Positions 44,221 to 52,340 of a stretch of 64,000 nt of DNA are shown piece by piece. Under the pieces are notes generated by a model that was not told the origin of the DNA, made no database searches, and worked only from the letters and a program-made list of their open reading frames with translations. Origin of the DNA: Arhodomonas aquaeolei DSM 8974 (GTDB lineage: Bacteria; Pseudomonadota; Gammaproteobacteria; Nitrococcales; Nitrococcaceae); the NCBI RefSeq assembly GCF_000374645.1, contig NZ_KB894815.1, forward strand, positions 1-64,000. Direction: 5' to 3'. The first letter of the stretch is position 1, and each line of letters starts with the position of its first letter. Made by a program: the position numbers and the translations under genes.

Positions 44221-45839
44221 TGCGCATGGACACCCTCAGCCCCCGCGAGCTCAAGGCCCGGCTCGACGCCCGCGAGACGCTGGCGTTGCTGGACGTCCGC
44301 GAGCCCGGCGAGTTCGGCCTGCGCCACCCCTTCTGGGCGGTGCCCCTGCCCTACGGCCGCTTCGAGCTCGACCTGCCCCGGCTCGTCCCCGACCCCGGTG
44401 TACCGCTGGTGATCGCCGACGAGGGCGGCACAACGGCCCGGCTCGCGGTGCGCCGGGCGCGGGCGCTCGGCTATCGGCGGGTGTTCGGGCTGGAGGGAGG
44501 GCTGCGCGCCTGGCGCCGCGCCGGCTACGGCGAGTTCGCCGGGGTCCACGTGCCGAGCAAGGCCTTCGGCGAGCTGGTGGAGATGCGCCGGCACACGCCA
44601 ATGATCGACGCCGGCGAGCTGGCCGCGCGTATCGAGGAGGGCGAACGCTTCCACCTCTTCGACGCGCGGCCGCCGGCGGAATACCGGCGCATGAGCATCC
44701 CCGGGGCGCGCTGCTGTCCCAACGTGGAGCTGCCCGTGCGCCTGGAATCGCTGGTCACGGACCCCGATACCCCCATCGTGATCAACTGCGCCGGGCGTAC
44801 CCGCGGCATCATCGGCGCCCAGACGCTGATCGAGCTCGGCGTGTCCAACCCGGTCTATGCCCTGCGCAACGGCACCATGGGCTGGGAGCTCGCCGGCCTG
44901 ACCCGCGCCCACGGGGCGGAGGACGTCGTCGCCACGGACGCGCCCGCCACGCCGTCGCCGGGGCTGCGCGCGCGCATCCGCGCGCTCGCCGCCGATGCCG
45001 GCGTGAGCGCCGTCACCGCCGGTGACGTCACCGCCTGGCGGGCCGCCGGCGAGCCCGTCTACTGCCTGGACGTGCGTCAGCCCGGCGACCCCGCCGCGCC
45101 GCCCCTGCCGGGCACCGTACGTGCCCCGGGCGTGGAGCTCATCCAGGCCACCGAGGCGTGGATCGCCGTGCCCACCGCCCGGGTCGTGCTGGCGGACGAC
45201 GACGGCGTGCGCGCGCCGTTGTGCGCCTACTGGCTGCGCCTGATGGGGCTGGACGCGCGGGTGCTGCCAGTGGCGGAGACGGCGTTGCTGCCGGACGCAC
45301 CGGCGCCGGCCGCGCTGCCGGCGCTCGCCCGCTGCGAGGCGGTGGCGGCGGTCGCCGAGGATGCGGGCGGCGACGGGCCGCCGGTCCTCGACCTGCGCGG
45401 CAGTGCCGCCCACCGCCACGGCCACCCGCCGGGGGCGCGCTGGCTGACCCGCTCCCGCCTCGGCGAGTTCATCCCCGTGCTGGCGCGGGAACGCAGCGGC
45501 GTGCGCCTGCTCGCCGACGACCCGGATCGTGCCGCCCTGGTGGCGGGCGACCTCGCTGATCACGGTATCGACGGCGTCGCGCTGATCGACGGCGGCCTGG
45601 ACGCCTGGGCCGCCGCCGGCGGGCCGGTGGTGGAGACGCCGGACGAGCCGCCGGACCGGGCCTGCATCGACCGGCTGTTCTTCGTCCACGACCGCCACGA
45701 CGGCAACCTCGATGCCGCGCGCCGCTACCTGGAGTGGGAGCAGGGCCTGGTGCCGCGCCTCGACGCCGCCGAGCGGCAGGCATTCGCGCGGCTGGACCCG
45801 GCGCGCGATCCGAGGACTCATGCAGGGGAGGATCGATGA
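44220..45839 (+). CDS. Four-module rhodanese-like sulfurtransferase
   Basis: A 539-residue protein with four rhodanese-like modules (about 5-105, 115-235, 265-365, 395-475) and a helical tail. Only the second has the catalytic loop (CAGRTRG, Cys190-Gly196). In modules 1, 3 and 4 the corresponding loops (ADEGGTT, ADDDGVR, ADDPDRA) lack Cys, so they are structural. A role in handling sulfane sulfur, sulfite or thiols beside the thiol dioxygenase is likely. Start ATG 44220 or 44226. Confidence 0.88.
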   Translation: MRMDTLSPRELKARLDARETLALLDVREPGEFGLRHPFWAVPLPYGRFELDLPRLVPDPGVPLVIADEGGTTARLAVRRARALGYRRVFGLEGGLRAWRRAGYGEFAGVHVPSKAFGELVEMRRHTPMIDAGELAARIEEGERFHLFDARPPAEYRRMSIPGARCCPNVELPVRLESLVTDPDTPIVINCAGRTRGIIGAQTLIELGVSNPVYALRNGTMGWELAGLTRAHGAEDVVATDAPATPSPGLRARIRALAADAGVSAVTAGDVTAWRAAGEPVYCLDVRQPGDPAAPPLPGTVRAPGVELIQATEAWIAVPTARVVLADDDGVRAPLCAYWLRLMGLDARVLPVAETALLPDAPAPAALPALARCEAVAAVAEDAGGDGPPVLDLRGSAAHRHGHPPGARWLTRSRLGEFIPVLARERSGVRLLADDPDRAALVAGDLADHGIDGVALIDGGLDAWAAAGGPVVETPDEPPDRACIDRLFFVHDRHDGNLDAARRYLEWEQGLVPRLDAAERQAFARLDPARDPRTHAGEDR

Positions 45840-46993
45840 ACGAGCCCGACACCATCCGCGAGATACGCGACGCCGTTGCCCGTCTGTGCAGCGACTTCCC
45901 GGGCAGCTACTGGCGCGAGCTCGACGCCACCCGGGGCTATCCCGACGCGTTCGTGCGGCGGCTCACCGAGGACGGCTTCCTCGGGGCGCTGATCCCGGAG
46001 GCATACGGCGGCGCCGGGCTCGGGCTCACGGCGGCGGGCGTGATCCTCGAGGAGATCGCGCGCTCCGGCGGTCATCCCGGGGCCTGTCATGCGCAGATGT
46101 ACACCATGGGCACGCTGCTGCGCCACGGCTCGCAGGCGCAGAAGTCGGCGTACCTGCCGGGCATCGCCTCCGGCGAGCTGCGCCTGCAGGCCTTCGGTGT
46201 GACCGAGCCCGGTGCCGGCACCGAGACCACCGCGATCCGGACGTTCGCCGAGCGCCGTGGCGATCGCTACGTGATCAACGGCCAGAAGGTGTGGATCAGC
46301 CGCGTCGAGCACTCCGACCTGATGCTGCTGCTCGCGCGCACCACGCCCCGGGACCAGGTCTCGCGCAAGACCGAGGGGCTGAGCGTCTTCCTCGTCGATC
46401 TGCGCGAGGCGGCGGGCAACGGCCTCACCGTCCAGCCCATCGAGACGATGATGAACCACCACACCACGGAGCTGTTCTTCGACGACCTCTCGGTGCCCGC
46501 CGACGCGCTGATCGGCGAGGAGGGGCGCGGTTTCCGCTACATCCTCGACGGCATGAACGCCGAGCGCATCCTGATCGCTTTCGAGTGCATCGGCGATGCG
46601 CGCTTCTTCATCGAGCACGCCAGCGCCTACGCCAGCGAACGCGAGGTCTTCGGGGCGCCCATCGGGCGCAACCAGGGCGTGCAGTTCCCCATCGCCCGGG
46701 CGTACGCGGACATGCGGGCCGCCGAGCTCATGGTCCACGAGGCCGCCGGGCGGTTCGACGCGGGCGAGTCCTGCGGCGCCGAGGCCAACATGGCCAAGCT
46801 GCTCGCCGCGGACTGCTCCTGGCGGGCCGGCGATACCTGCCTGCAGACCCACGGCGGCTTCGGTTTCGCGCGCGAGTTCGACATCGAGCGCAAGCTCCGC
46901 GAGACCCGGCTCTACCAGGTCGCGCCCGTCTCCACCAATCTCATCCTCGCGTATCTCTCGGAACACGTTCTGGGGATGCCGCGGTCGTTCTGA
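45836..46993 (+). CDS. Acyl-CoA dehydrogenase-family flavoprotein
   Basis: A 385-residue acyl-CoA dehydrogenase fold: FAVTEP-like QAFGVTEPGAGTETTAIRT, ISRVEHSDLMLLLA, NHHTTELFFDDLSVPADAL, AFGxPI region REVFGAPIGRNQGVQF, and QTHGGFGF. The usual catalytic Glu in the C-terminal YEGT loop is replaced by APVST (Pro364 at that position), but Glu243 in NAERIL sits where isovaleryl- and long-chain enzymes keep theirs. It may be a dehydrogenase on a dicarboxylyl-CoA, or a desulfinase-like relative. ATGA overlap with the rhodanese gene. Confidence 0.88.
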   Translation: MNEPDTIREIRDAVARLCSDFPGSYWRELDATRGYPDAFVRRLTEDGFLGALIPEAYGGAGLGLTAAGVILEEIARSGGHPGACHAQMYTMGTLLRHGSQAQKSAYLPGIASGELRLQAFGVTEPGAGTETTAIRTFAERRGDRYVINGQKVWISRVEHSDLMLLLARTTPRDQVSRKTEGLSVFLVDLREAAGNGLTVQPIETMMNHHTTELFFDDLSVPADALIGEEGRGFRYILDGMNAERILIAFECIGDARFFIEHASAYASEREVFGAPIGRNQGVQFPIARAYADMRAAELMVHEAAGRFDAGESCGAEANMAKLLAADCSWRAGDTCLQTHGGFGFAREFDIERKLRETRLYQVAPVSTNLILAYLSEHVLGMPRSF

Positions 46994-47003
46994 AGGAGTC
47001 ACC

Positions 47004-48137
47004 ATGGATACGCAGGCCCAGGACAAGCCGCTCGCTGGCTCGCTGGTCGTCTCGCTGGAGCAGGCGGTCGCCGCGCCGGTGTGCACCGCCCGGCTGGCCA
47101 ATGCCGGCGCCCGGGTGATCAAGATAGAGCGCCCCGAGGGCGACTTCGCCCGGGGCTACGACGAATACGTCAAGGGCGAGGCCACCTACTTCGTATGGGC
47201 CAACCACGGCAAGGAGTCGGTGTGCCTGGACCTGCGCGACGACGCCGACCGCGCCGTCTTCGAGGGCCTGCTGGAGCGCGCCGACGTGTTCGTGCAGAAC
47301 CTCTCGGTCGGCGCGATCGACCGCCTCGGCTACGGCTGGGAGGCGCTCAACGCCCGTTTCCCCCGGCTGATCGTCTGCGGCATCTCGGGCTACGGCGAGG
47401 ACAACGCCTACGCCAGCATGCGCGCCTACGACATGCTCATCCAGGCGGAGAGCGGGCTCTCCAGCATCAGCGGGCGCGGGCGCATCGGCGTGTCCATCGC
47501 CGACATCGTCACCGGCATCAACGCCTACGGCGCCATCCTGGAGGCGCTGATCCGCCGTGAGCGCACCGGCGAGGGCGAGCGCCTGGGGGCGTCGCTGTTC
47601 TCCAGCATGGCCGACCTCATGGCCGTGCCGCTGCTCCAGACCCGCTACGCCGGGGAGGCGCCGGCGTACATGGGCATGCGCCACCCCTCCATCGTGCCCT
47701 ACGGGGCGTTCCCCACCGCCGACGGCACGGAGGTGGTGATCTCGATCCAGAACGAGCGGGAATGGGAGCGGCTGTGCCGGGACGTGCTCGGGCGCCCGGA
47801 TCTGTTCGAGGAGCCTGCCTTCGCCAGCATCGCCCGGCGTACCGCCGAGCGCGAGCGGGTCGAGGCGGCCGTCGCCGAGGCCACGGCCGCCCTGTCGGAG
47901 GCGGCGCTGATCGAGCGCCTCGACCGGGCGCGGATCGCCTACGGCAAGCTCAACGAGCCCGCCGACGTGCTGGACCACCCGGCCCTGCGCCAGGCCCATG
48001 TGGCCCTGGCCGGCGGTGCCGACGCCGAGATCCCCGCGCCGCCGGTGCAGGCCCGGTGGTACGGTGACCACCTCGGCCGTTGTCCGTCGCTGGGCGAGAA
48101 CACCGAGGCGATACGCCGGGAGTTCGGCCATGAGTGA
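47004..48137 (+). CDS. Class III CoA-transferase (CaiB/BaiF family)
   Basis: A 377-residue CoA-transferase. SLEQAVAAPVCTARLANAGA with VIKIERPEGDFARGYD at the N-terminus, VFVQNLSVGAIDRLGYG, and the region with the catalytic Asp near GYGEDNAYASMRAYDMLIQA. Adds CoA to a carboxylic acid from a donor such as succinyl-CoA. It shares an 8-base overlap with the hydratase gene. Homologous in type to itaconate CoA-transferase (Ict) and to the transferase of 3-sulfinopropionate catabolism. Confidence 0.9.
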   Translation: MDTQAQDKPLAGSLVVSLEQAVAAPVCTARLANAGARVIKIERPEGDFARGYDEYVKGEATYFVWANHGKESVCLDLRDDADRAVFEGLLERADVFVQNLSVGAIDRLGYGWEALNARFPRLIVCGISGYGEDNAYASMRAYDMLIQAESGLSSISGRGRIGVSIADIVTGINAYGAILEALIRRERTGEGERLGASLFSSMADLMAVPLLQTRYAGEAPAYMGMRHPSIVPYGAFPTADGTEVVISIQNEREWERLCRDVLGRPDLFEEPAFASIARRTAERERVEAAVAEATAALSEAALIERLDRARIAYGKLNEPADVLDHPALRQAHVALAGGADAEIPAPPVQARWYGDHLGRCPSLGENTEAIRREFGHE

Positions 48138-48966
48138 AACCGACCCGCGGGCGTGGATCGGGCGGACCCGCGAGGGTGTCGATACCGTCGACGCCTGGCG
48201 CGTCGCCGCCTTCAATGCGGCCCTGGACCGGGAGGCGTCCCTGCCCGCGGACGGCACGCCGCTGCCGCCGTGCTGGCAGTGGCTGCTGTTCCCGCCGCTC
48301 TACCGCGCCTCCGCCTCCGGTGGCGACGGTCACGAGCGCCTCGGGGCCTTCCTGCCGGCGCTGCCGGCGGGCCACCGGCGGATGTGGGCGGGCAGCCGGA
48401 TGACCATCGAGCGGCCGCTGCAGGTGGGCGAGCGGGTGCACTGCCGCTCCACCGTGGCGGAGGTGGTGCCCAAGGCGGGCCGCAGCGGGCCGCTGGTGTT
48501 CGTCACCGTCAGCCACGAGATCGAGGGCGAGCGCGGCGGGCGCATCGACGAGGCCCAGGATATCGTCTACCGCGCCCCGGCACCGGGCGGCGGGGCGGAC
48601 ACCGCCGGGAGCGACGACATGCCCGAGCCCGCGTGGCGGGCGACCTGGCGCCCCGACCCGGTGCTGCTCTTTCGCTACTCGGCGCTCACGTACAACAGCC
48701 ACCGCATCCACTACGACCGGTCCTACTGCACCGGCGTCGAGGGCTATCCGGGGCTGGTCGTCCATGGCCCCCTGATGGCGACGCTCATGCTCGACCTGGC
48801 CGTGCAGCAGCGCGGGACGCCGGTGCGCCGGTTCGAGTACCGCTCCCGCGCGCCGGTGTTCGACGACATGGCCTTCACCACCGCCGGCGTGCCCGAGGAC
48901 GACGGCGCGCGCCTGTGGGTCACCCGGCCGGACGGGGCGCTGGCGCTGACCGGCCGGGTGGAATGA
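48130..48966 (+). CDS. MaoC-like double-hotdog acyl-CoA hydratase (mesaconyl/itaconyl-CoA hydratase type)
   Basis: A 278-residue HTD2/FAS1-type dehydratase. C-terminal hotdog motif FRYSALTYNSHRIHYDRSYC followed by EGYPGLVVHGPL is diagnostic; N-terminal hotdog at about 15-145 with RMWAGSRMTI. Such enzymes hydrate itaconyl- or mesaconyl-CoA to citramalyl- or methylmalyl-CoA. Between the CoA-transferase and the CitE-type lyase. Confidence 0.88.
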   Translation: MSETDPRAWIGRTREGVDTVDAWRVAAFNAALDREASLPADGTPLPPCWQWLLFPPLYRASASGGDGHERLGAFLPALPAGHRRMWAGSRMTIERPLQVGERVHCRSTVAEVVPKAGRSGPLVFVTVSHEIEGERGGRIDEAQDIVYRAPAPGGGADTAGSDDMPEPAWRATWRPDPVLLFRYSALTYNSHRIHYDRSYCTGVEGYPGLVVHGPLMATLMLDLAVQQRGTPVRRFEYRSRAPVFDDMAFTTAGVPEDDGARLWVTRPDGALALTGRVE

Positions 48967-49060
48967 CCGCGGAGACGGGGACAGGGCGGGCGTATCGCGG
49001 CCTCACCGCCCCCGTCGCGAGCCGGGCCGCCAGAGCGCCCGGCGGAAAGGGAGGAACGAG

Positions 49061-49927
49061 ATGACGCAATGGCCCGGCTGGCGGTCGCTCCTGTTCGTGC
49101 CCGCCGACAACGAGCGCCTGCTGGAGAAGGCGGGACGGCGTGGTGCCGACGCCTGCATCCTGGATCTGGAGGACGCCGTCGCCCCCGGGCGGCGGCCGGC
49201 GGCGCGGGCCGCCCTGCCCGAGGCGGTCGCCCGGCTGGCGGCCGACGGCGTCGCCGTGCTGGTGCGCGTCAACGCCGGCACCCGGGAGCAGGTCCACGAC
49301 CTGGAGGCCGCCGTCGGGCCGTCGCTGGCGGGCATCGTGCTGCCCAAGGTCGAGCACGCCCACGAGCCCGTGGTCACCGACGGCATCCTTACCGAGCTGG
49401 AGACGGAGCGGGGGTTCGAACCGGGCGGAGTGCCGGTGATCGGCATGATCGAGAGCGCGCGGGGGCTGCTGGCCGCGGGCGGGCTGGCCGCGGCCACGCC
49501 GCGTCTCGCGGCCCTGGCCCTGGGGCCTGAGGACCTGGCCCTGGACCTGGGCGGCACGCCCGGGGCGGCGCTGCTCACCGAGCCCGCCCGCCGCGTCGCC
49601 TGGGCGGCGCGGGCCGCGGGGATCGAGGCGATCGGCTTCCCCGGCTCCATCGCCAACTACACCGATACCGGGCGCCTGAGCGCCGAGCTGGAGACGGCAC
49701 AGGGGCTCGGTTTCTCGGGGGCGCTGTGCATCCATCCCGCCCAGATCGGGCCCGTCCACGCGGCGTTCGCGGTCAGCGAGGCGGACCTGGACTGGGCGCG
49801 GCGCGTGGTCGATGCCGCCCCGGCGGATGGCGCGGTGTTCTCCGTGGACGGCCGGATGGTGGACCGCCCCGTGCTCCTGCGCGCCCGGGCGCTGCTGGCC
49901 CGCGGTGAGCGCCAGCGGGGGCGATGA
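49061..49927 (+). CDS. CitE-type lyase (citramalyl/malyl-CoA lyase family, HpcH/HpaI)
   Basis: A 288-residue TIM-barrel lyase. SLLFVPADNERLLEKA, ADACILDLEDAVAPG (metal Asp/Glu), RVNAGTR, VLPKVEHA, IGMIESARGLLAA, GPEDLALDLG and CIHPAQIGPVHAAF. Splits a beta-hydroxyacyl-CoA to acetyl-CoA or propionyl-CoA and a keto acid such as pyruvate or glyoxylate. GGGAGG lies six bases before the ATG. Last gene of the island. Confidence 0.9.
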   Translation: MTQWPGWRSLLFVPADNERLLEKAGRRGADACILDLEDAVAPGRRPAARAALPEAVARLAADGVAVLVRVNAGTREQVHDLEAAVGPSLAGIVLPKVEHAHEPVVTDGILTELETERGFEPGGVPVIGMIESARGLLAAGGLAAATPRLAALALGPEDLALDLGGTPGAALLTEPARRVAWAARAAGIEAIGFPGSIANYTDTGRLSAELETAQGLGFSGALCIHPAQIGPVHAAFAVSEADLDWARRVVDAAPADGAVFSVDGRMVDRPVLLRARALLARGERQRGR

Positions 49928-49942
49928 CCGGCGTGCCCGCGC

Positions 49943-51271
49943 TCATGCCGGATGGGTGCCGTCCGGCAGGGTGACCACTGCCTCGACGCCGTCGGCACGG
50001 CCGGGGGCGGGGGAGTTCAGGGTCACCGAGGCCCCGGCGCCCTCGGCGATCGCCTCGACGATGGCCAGCCCGAGCCCGGTGCCGCCGGGCCGGGTCGTCC
50101 CCCGCCGGAAACGCGCCCGCAGTTGCCGGAGCGTGGTGGCGGGGATCACGGGCGAGTCGTTGATCACCCGCAGGCGCCGGGCGCCGTCCACCACCACCGC
50201 CACCCGGCTGTCCGCCGGGCTGTGGCGCAGGGCGTTCTCGATGAGGTTGCGCAGCAGGATGGCGAAGCCGTCGGGATCCAGCGCGCCGGCAAGCCGCACG
50301 CCGTCCGGTACCGTGAGTGTCACCCGATCGCCGCTGCCGGCGTGGCGACTGAACTCGTCGACCACCAGGGCGAGCACGTCGTCGAGGGGCTGGAGCGTGT
50401 CGGCGGCGAAGACCCCGGCCTCGGCGCGGGCGAGCTGCATGAGCTTCTCGGAGACCCGGGCGAGGTGACGCAGGCCGGCCTCGATGTGCCGCGCGCGCTC
50501 GCGCACGGCCGGGTCGCCGGTGTCGGCGAGCAGCCGCTGGGTATGGCCCAGGGCCCCGGCGATGGGCGTGCGCAGCTCGTGGGCGCTGTTCGCGGTGAAG
50601 CTGCGTTCCGCCGCCAGTGCGTCACGCAGCCGTGCCATCAGGCGGTTGACGGCATCCGCCAGCGGACGGATCTCCGCGGGCAGGCCGCTCGCGGTCAGTG
50701 GGGCCAGATCGCCGGGGGCGCGGCGTTCGATCTCGCCGCGCAGCGAGAGCACCGGCGCTGTGGTCCGGCGCACCAGCCACCACACGCCGAGCAGGCTCAG
50801 CGGCACCAGGAACGGCAGCGGCAGGAGCAGGCTCAGCGTCGTTTCCATCGCCGCCTCGCGGCGGTGGGCGAGGGGCTCGGCGACCTGGATGAGCAGACCG
50901 GTGTCGGCGTCGCGCTCGGTGAACACCCGGTGCGACGCGGTCGTGACGAAACCGGGCCGCAACGGTGCGGGGAAGCCGGTGTCGCGGGCATTGCGGGAGC
51001 TCAGCACCACCCGGCCGGCGGCGTCGCGGACGCGGTAGGTGAGCAGCCCCTCGCCGGCGCCGACCGTCGTCGGTTCCCTGCCGGCCGGCCCCGCGGCCCC
51101 GAGCGCGAGCAGCCGGTGTGCGGCCTGTGCCAGGGACTCGTCATAGGCCTCGTTGAGCTCGTGACGAACCAGCACCCACGACAGTGCCGTGGCTACCAGC
51201 CACAGTGTGAGCACACCGGCGGTGAGCATCCCCGCCAGACGCCGGCGCAGGCTGAAGGCCCTGCCGTTCAC
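49943..51271 (-). CDS. Sensor histidine kinase, QseC/PmrB-like
   Basis: A 442-residue kinase: membrane helix about 15-35, periplasmic sensor (35-145), second helix 146-168, HAMP (170-222), dimerisation domain with SFTANSAHELRTPIAGALGH (His231), and an ATPase domain (NLIENALRHSPAD, GTGLGLAIVEAI). GTG start overlaps the stop of the response regulator gene (GTGA). The sensed signal is unknown; see operator and targets. Confidence 0.92.
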   Translation of the reverse strand: MNGRAFSLRRRLAGMLTAGVLTLWLVATALSWVLVRHELNEAYDESLAQAAHRLLALGAAGPAGREPTTVGAGEGLLTYRVRDAAGRVVLSSRNARDTGFPAPLRPGFVTTASHRVFTERDADTGLLIQVAEPLAHRREAAMETTLSLLLPLPFLVPLSLLGVWWLVRRTTAPVLSLRGEIERRAPGDLAPLTASGLPAEIRPLADAVNRLMARLRDALAAERSFTANSAHELRTPIAGALGHTQRLLADTGDPAVRERARHIEAGLRHLARVSEKLMQLARAEAGVFAADTLQPLDDVLALVVDEFSRHAGSGDRVTLTVPDGVRLAGALDPDGFAILLRNLIENALRHSPADSRVAVVVDGARRLRVINDSPVIPATTLRQLRARFRRGTTRPGGTGLGLAIVEAIAEGAGASVTLNSPAPGRADGVEAVVTLPDGTHPA

Positions 51272-51927
51272 GAGCGCACCATCCGGTAGCCGAGGCCTCG
51301 CTCCGTGGCGATCAGGCCTGTGCCGAGCTTCTTGCGCAGCCGGCTGATGTAGACCTCGATGGTGTTGCTTTCCACCTCGGCACCGAAGGCGTAGAGCCGG
51401 TCTTCGAGCTGGCCCCGCGAGAGCACGCGCCCGCGGTTGTGCGCCAGCGCCTCCAGCAGGGCCCACTCGCGCTGGGTCAGGCGTACCGGCTCGCCATCGC
51501 GGTGGACGGTCCGCGCGGCCTCATCGATCACGACCCCCGCCACCTCGATCCGCGGTCCGGCGTCGCCGGCGCTGCGCCGGCCCACGGCGAGCACGCGGGC
51601 GGAGAGCTCGGCGAGATCGAAGGGTTTCACCAGATAGTCGTCCGCGCCGGCCCGCAGGCCGCGGATCCGGTCCGATATCTGGTCCCGGGCGGTGAGGATG
51701 ATCACCGCCAGCCGCTCGCCGCGCCCGCGCAGCTCGCCGAGCAGCGTGAGCCCGTCGCCGTCGGGCAGCATCAGGTCGAGCAGGCAGAGGTCGTAGGCCA
51801 CCGCCGCCAGGGCGGGCCGGGCCCGGCAGAGGTGATCCACCCGGTCGACGGCGTGCCCGTCGGCGGCGAGCTGATCGACGACGGCGGTGCCCAGGCTCGC
51901 GTCGTCCTCCACCAGCAGTATGCGCAT
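51268..51927 (-). CDS. OmpR/QseB-family response regulator
   Basis: A 219-residue regulator: receiver domain with phospho-acceptor Asp51 (LCLLDLMLPDGDG), VKPFDLAELSARVLA, and a winged HTH (LTQREWALLEALAHNRGRVL, SNTIEVYISRLRKKLG). Divergent from the PepSY protein gene, with a typical tandem operator between, so it likely controls PepSY and cytochrome b561 expression. AAGGGGA precedes ATG 51927. Confidence 0.93.
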   Translation of the reverse strand: MRILLVEDDASLGTAVVDQLAADGHAVDRVDHLCRARPALAAVAYDLCLLDLMLPDGDGLTLLGELRGRGERLAVIILTARDQISDRIRGLRAGADDYLVKPFDLAELSARVLAVGRRSAGDAGPRIEVAGVVIDEAARTVHRDGEPVRLTQREWALLEALAHNRGRVLSRGQLEDRLYAFGAEVESNTIEVYISRLRKKLGTGLIATERGLGYRMVRS

Positions 51928-51994
51928 GGCCGTCCCCTTCGGTGTCCGGGCGCCGATTGTAACCCGGACACCGGCTTCACGATTCGTCACCGTC

Positions 51995-52012
51995 TTTCAG
52001 GATCCTGTCAGG
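51995..52012. promoter_or_regulatory. Tandem half-site operator TTTCAGG-N4-TGTCAGG
   Basis: Two 7-base direct repeats, TTTCAGG (51995-52001) and TGTCAGG (52006-52012), with a 4-base spacer give the 11-base period of OmpR/QseB/PmrA-type sites. They are 68 bases upstream of the regulator start and about 50 upstream of the PepSY start. Confidence 0.6.
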
Positions 52013-52063
52013 TTGCGCCGGGATGATGGCCACCGTCATTCGGTGATTGAAGGAGCTTGAGTG

Positions 52064-52336
52064 ATGAAGCGCGGACTTGTGCTTTCGATGGTGATGCTCG
52101 GTGTCGCGGCGGCCGGTGCGGCGCAGGCGGCGGACGGCTGTGACGTGCCGAAGTCCGAGTGGCAGAGCCGGGATACCTTCCGACAGGCGCTGATGGACAA
52201 GGGCTGGGAAGTGAAGAGCATCCGCACTGAGGATGGCTGCTACGAGGCGTACGCGTACGACGAGAACGGTGACCGGGTGGAGGCCTATTTCAACCCGAAG
52301 ACGCTGGAGCCGGTGCGCGTCAAGGGAGAGGACTGA
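52064..52336 (+). CDS. Small exported PepSY-domain protein
   Basis: A 90-residue protein with a signal peptide (about 1-22, GAAQA-A) and one PepSY domain (TFRQALMDKGWEVKSIRTED, YEAYAYDENGDRVEAYF, and LEPVRV). PepSY proteins of this kind usually accompany cytochrome b561 and a two-component pair and may modulate a periplasmic process. GTG at 52061 is a possible alternative start; AAGGAG is eight bases upstream of ATG 52064. Confidence 0.85.
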   Translation: MKRGLVLSMVMLGVAAAGAAQAADGCDVPKSEWQSRDTFRQALMDKGWEVKSIRTEDGCYEAYAYDENGDRVEAYFNPKTLEPVRVKGED

Positions 52337-52340
52337 CGCG

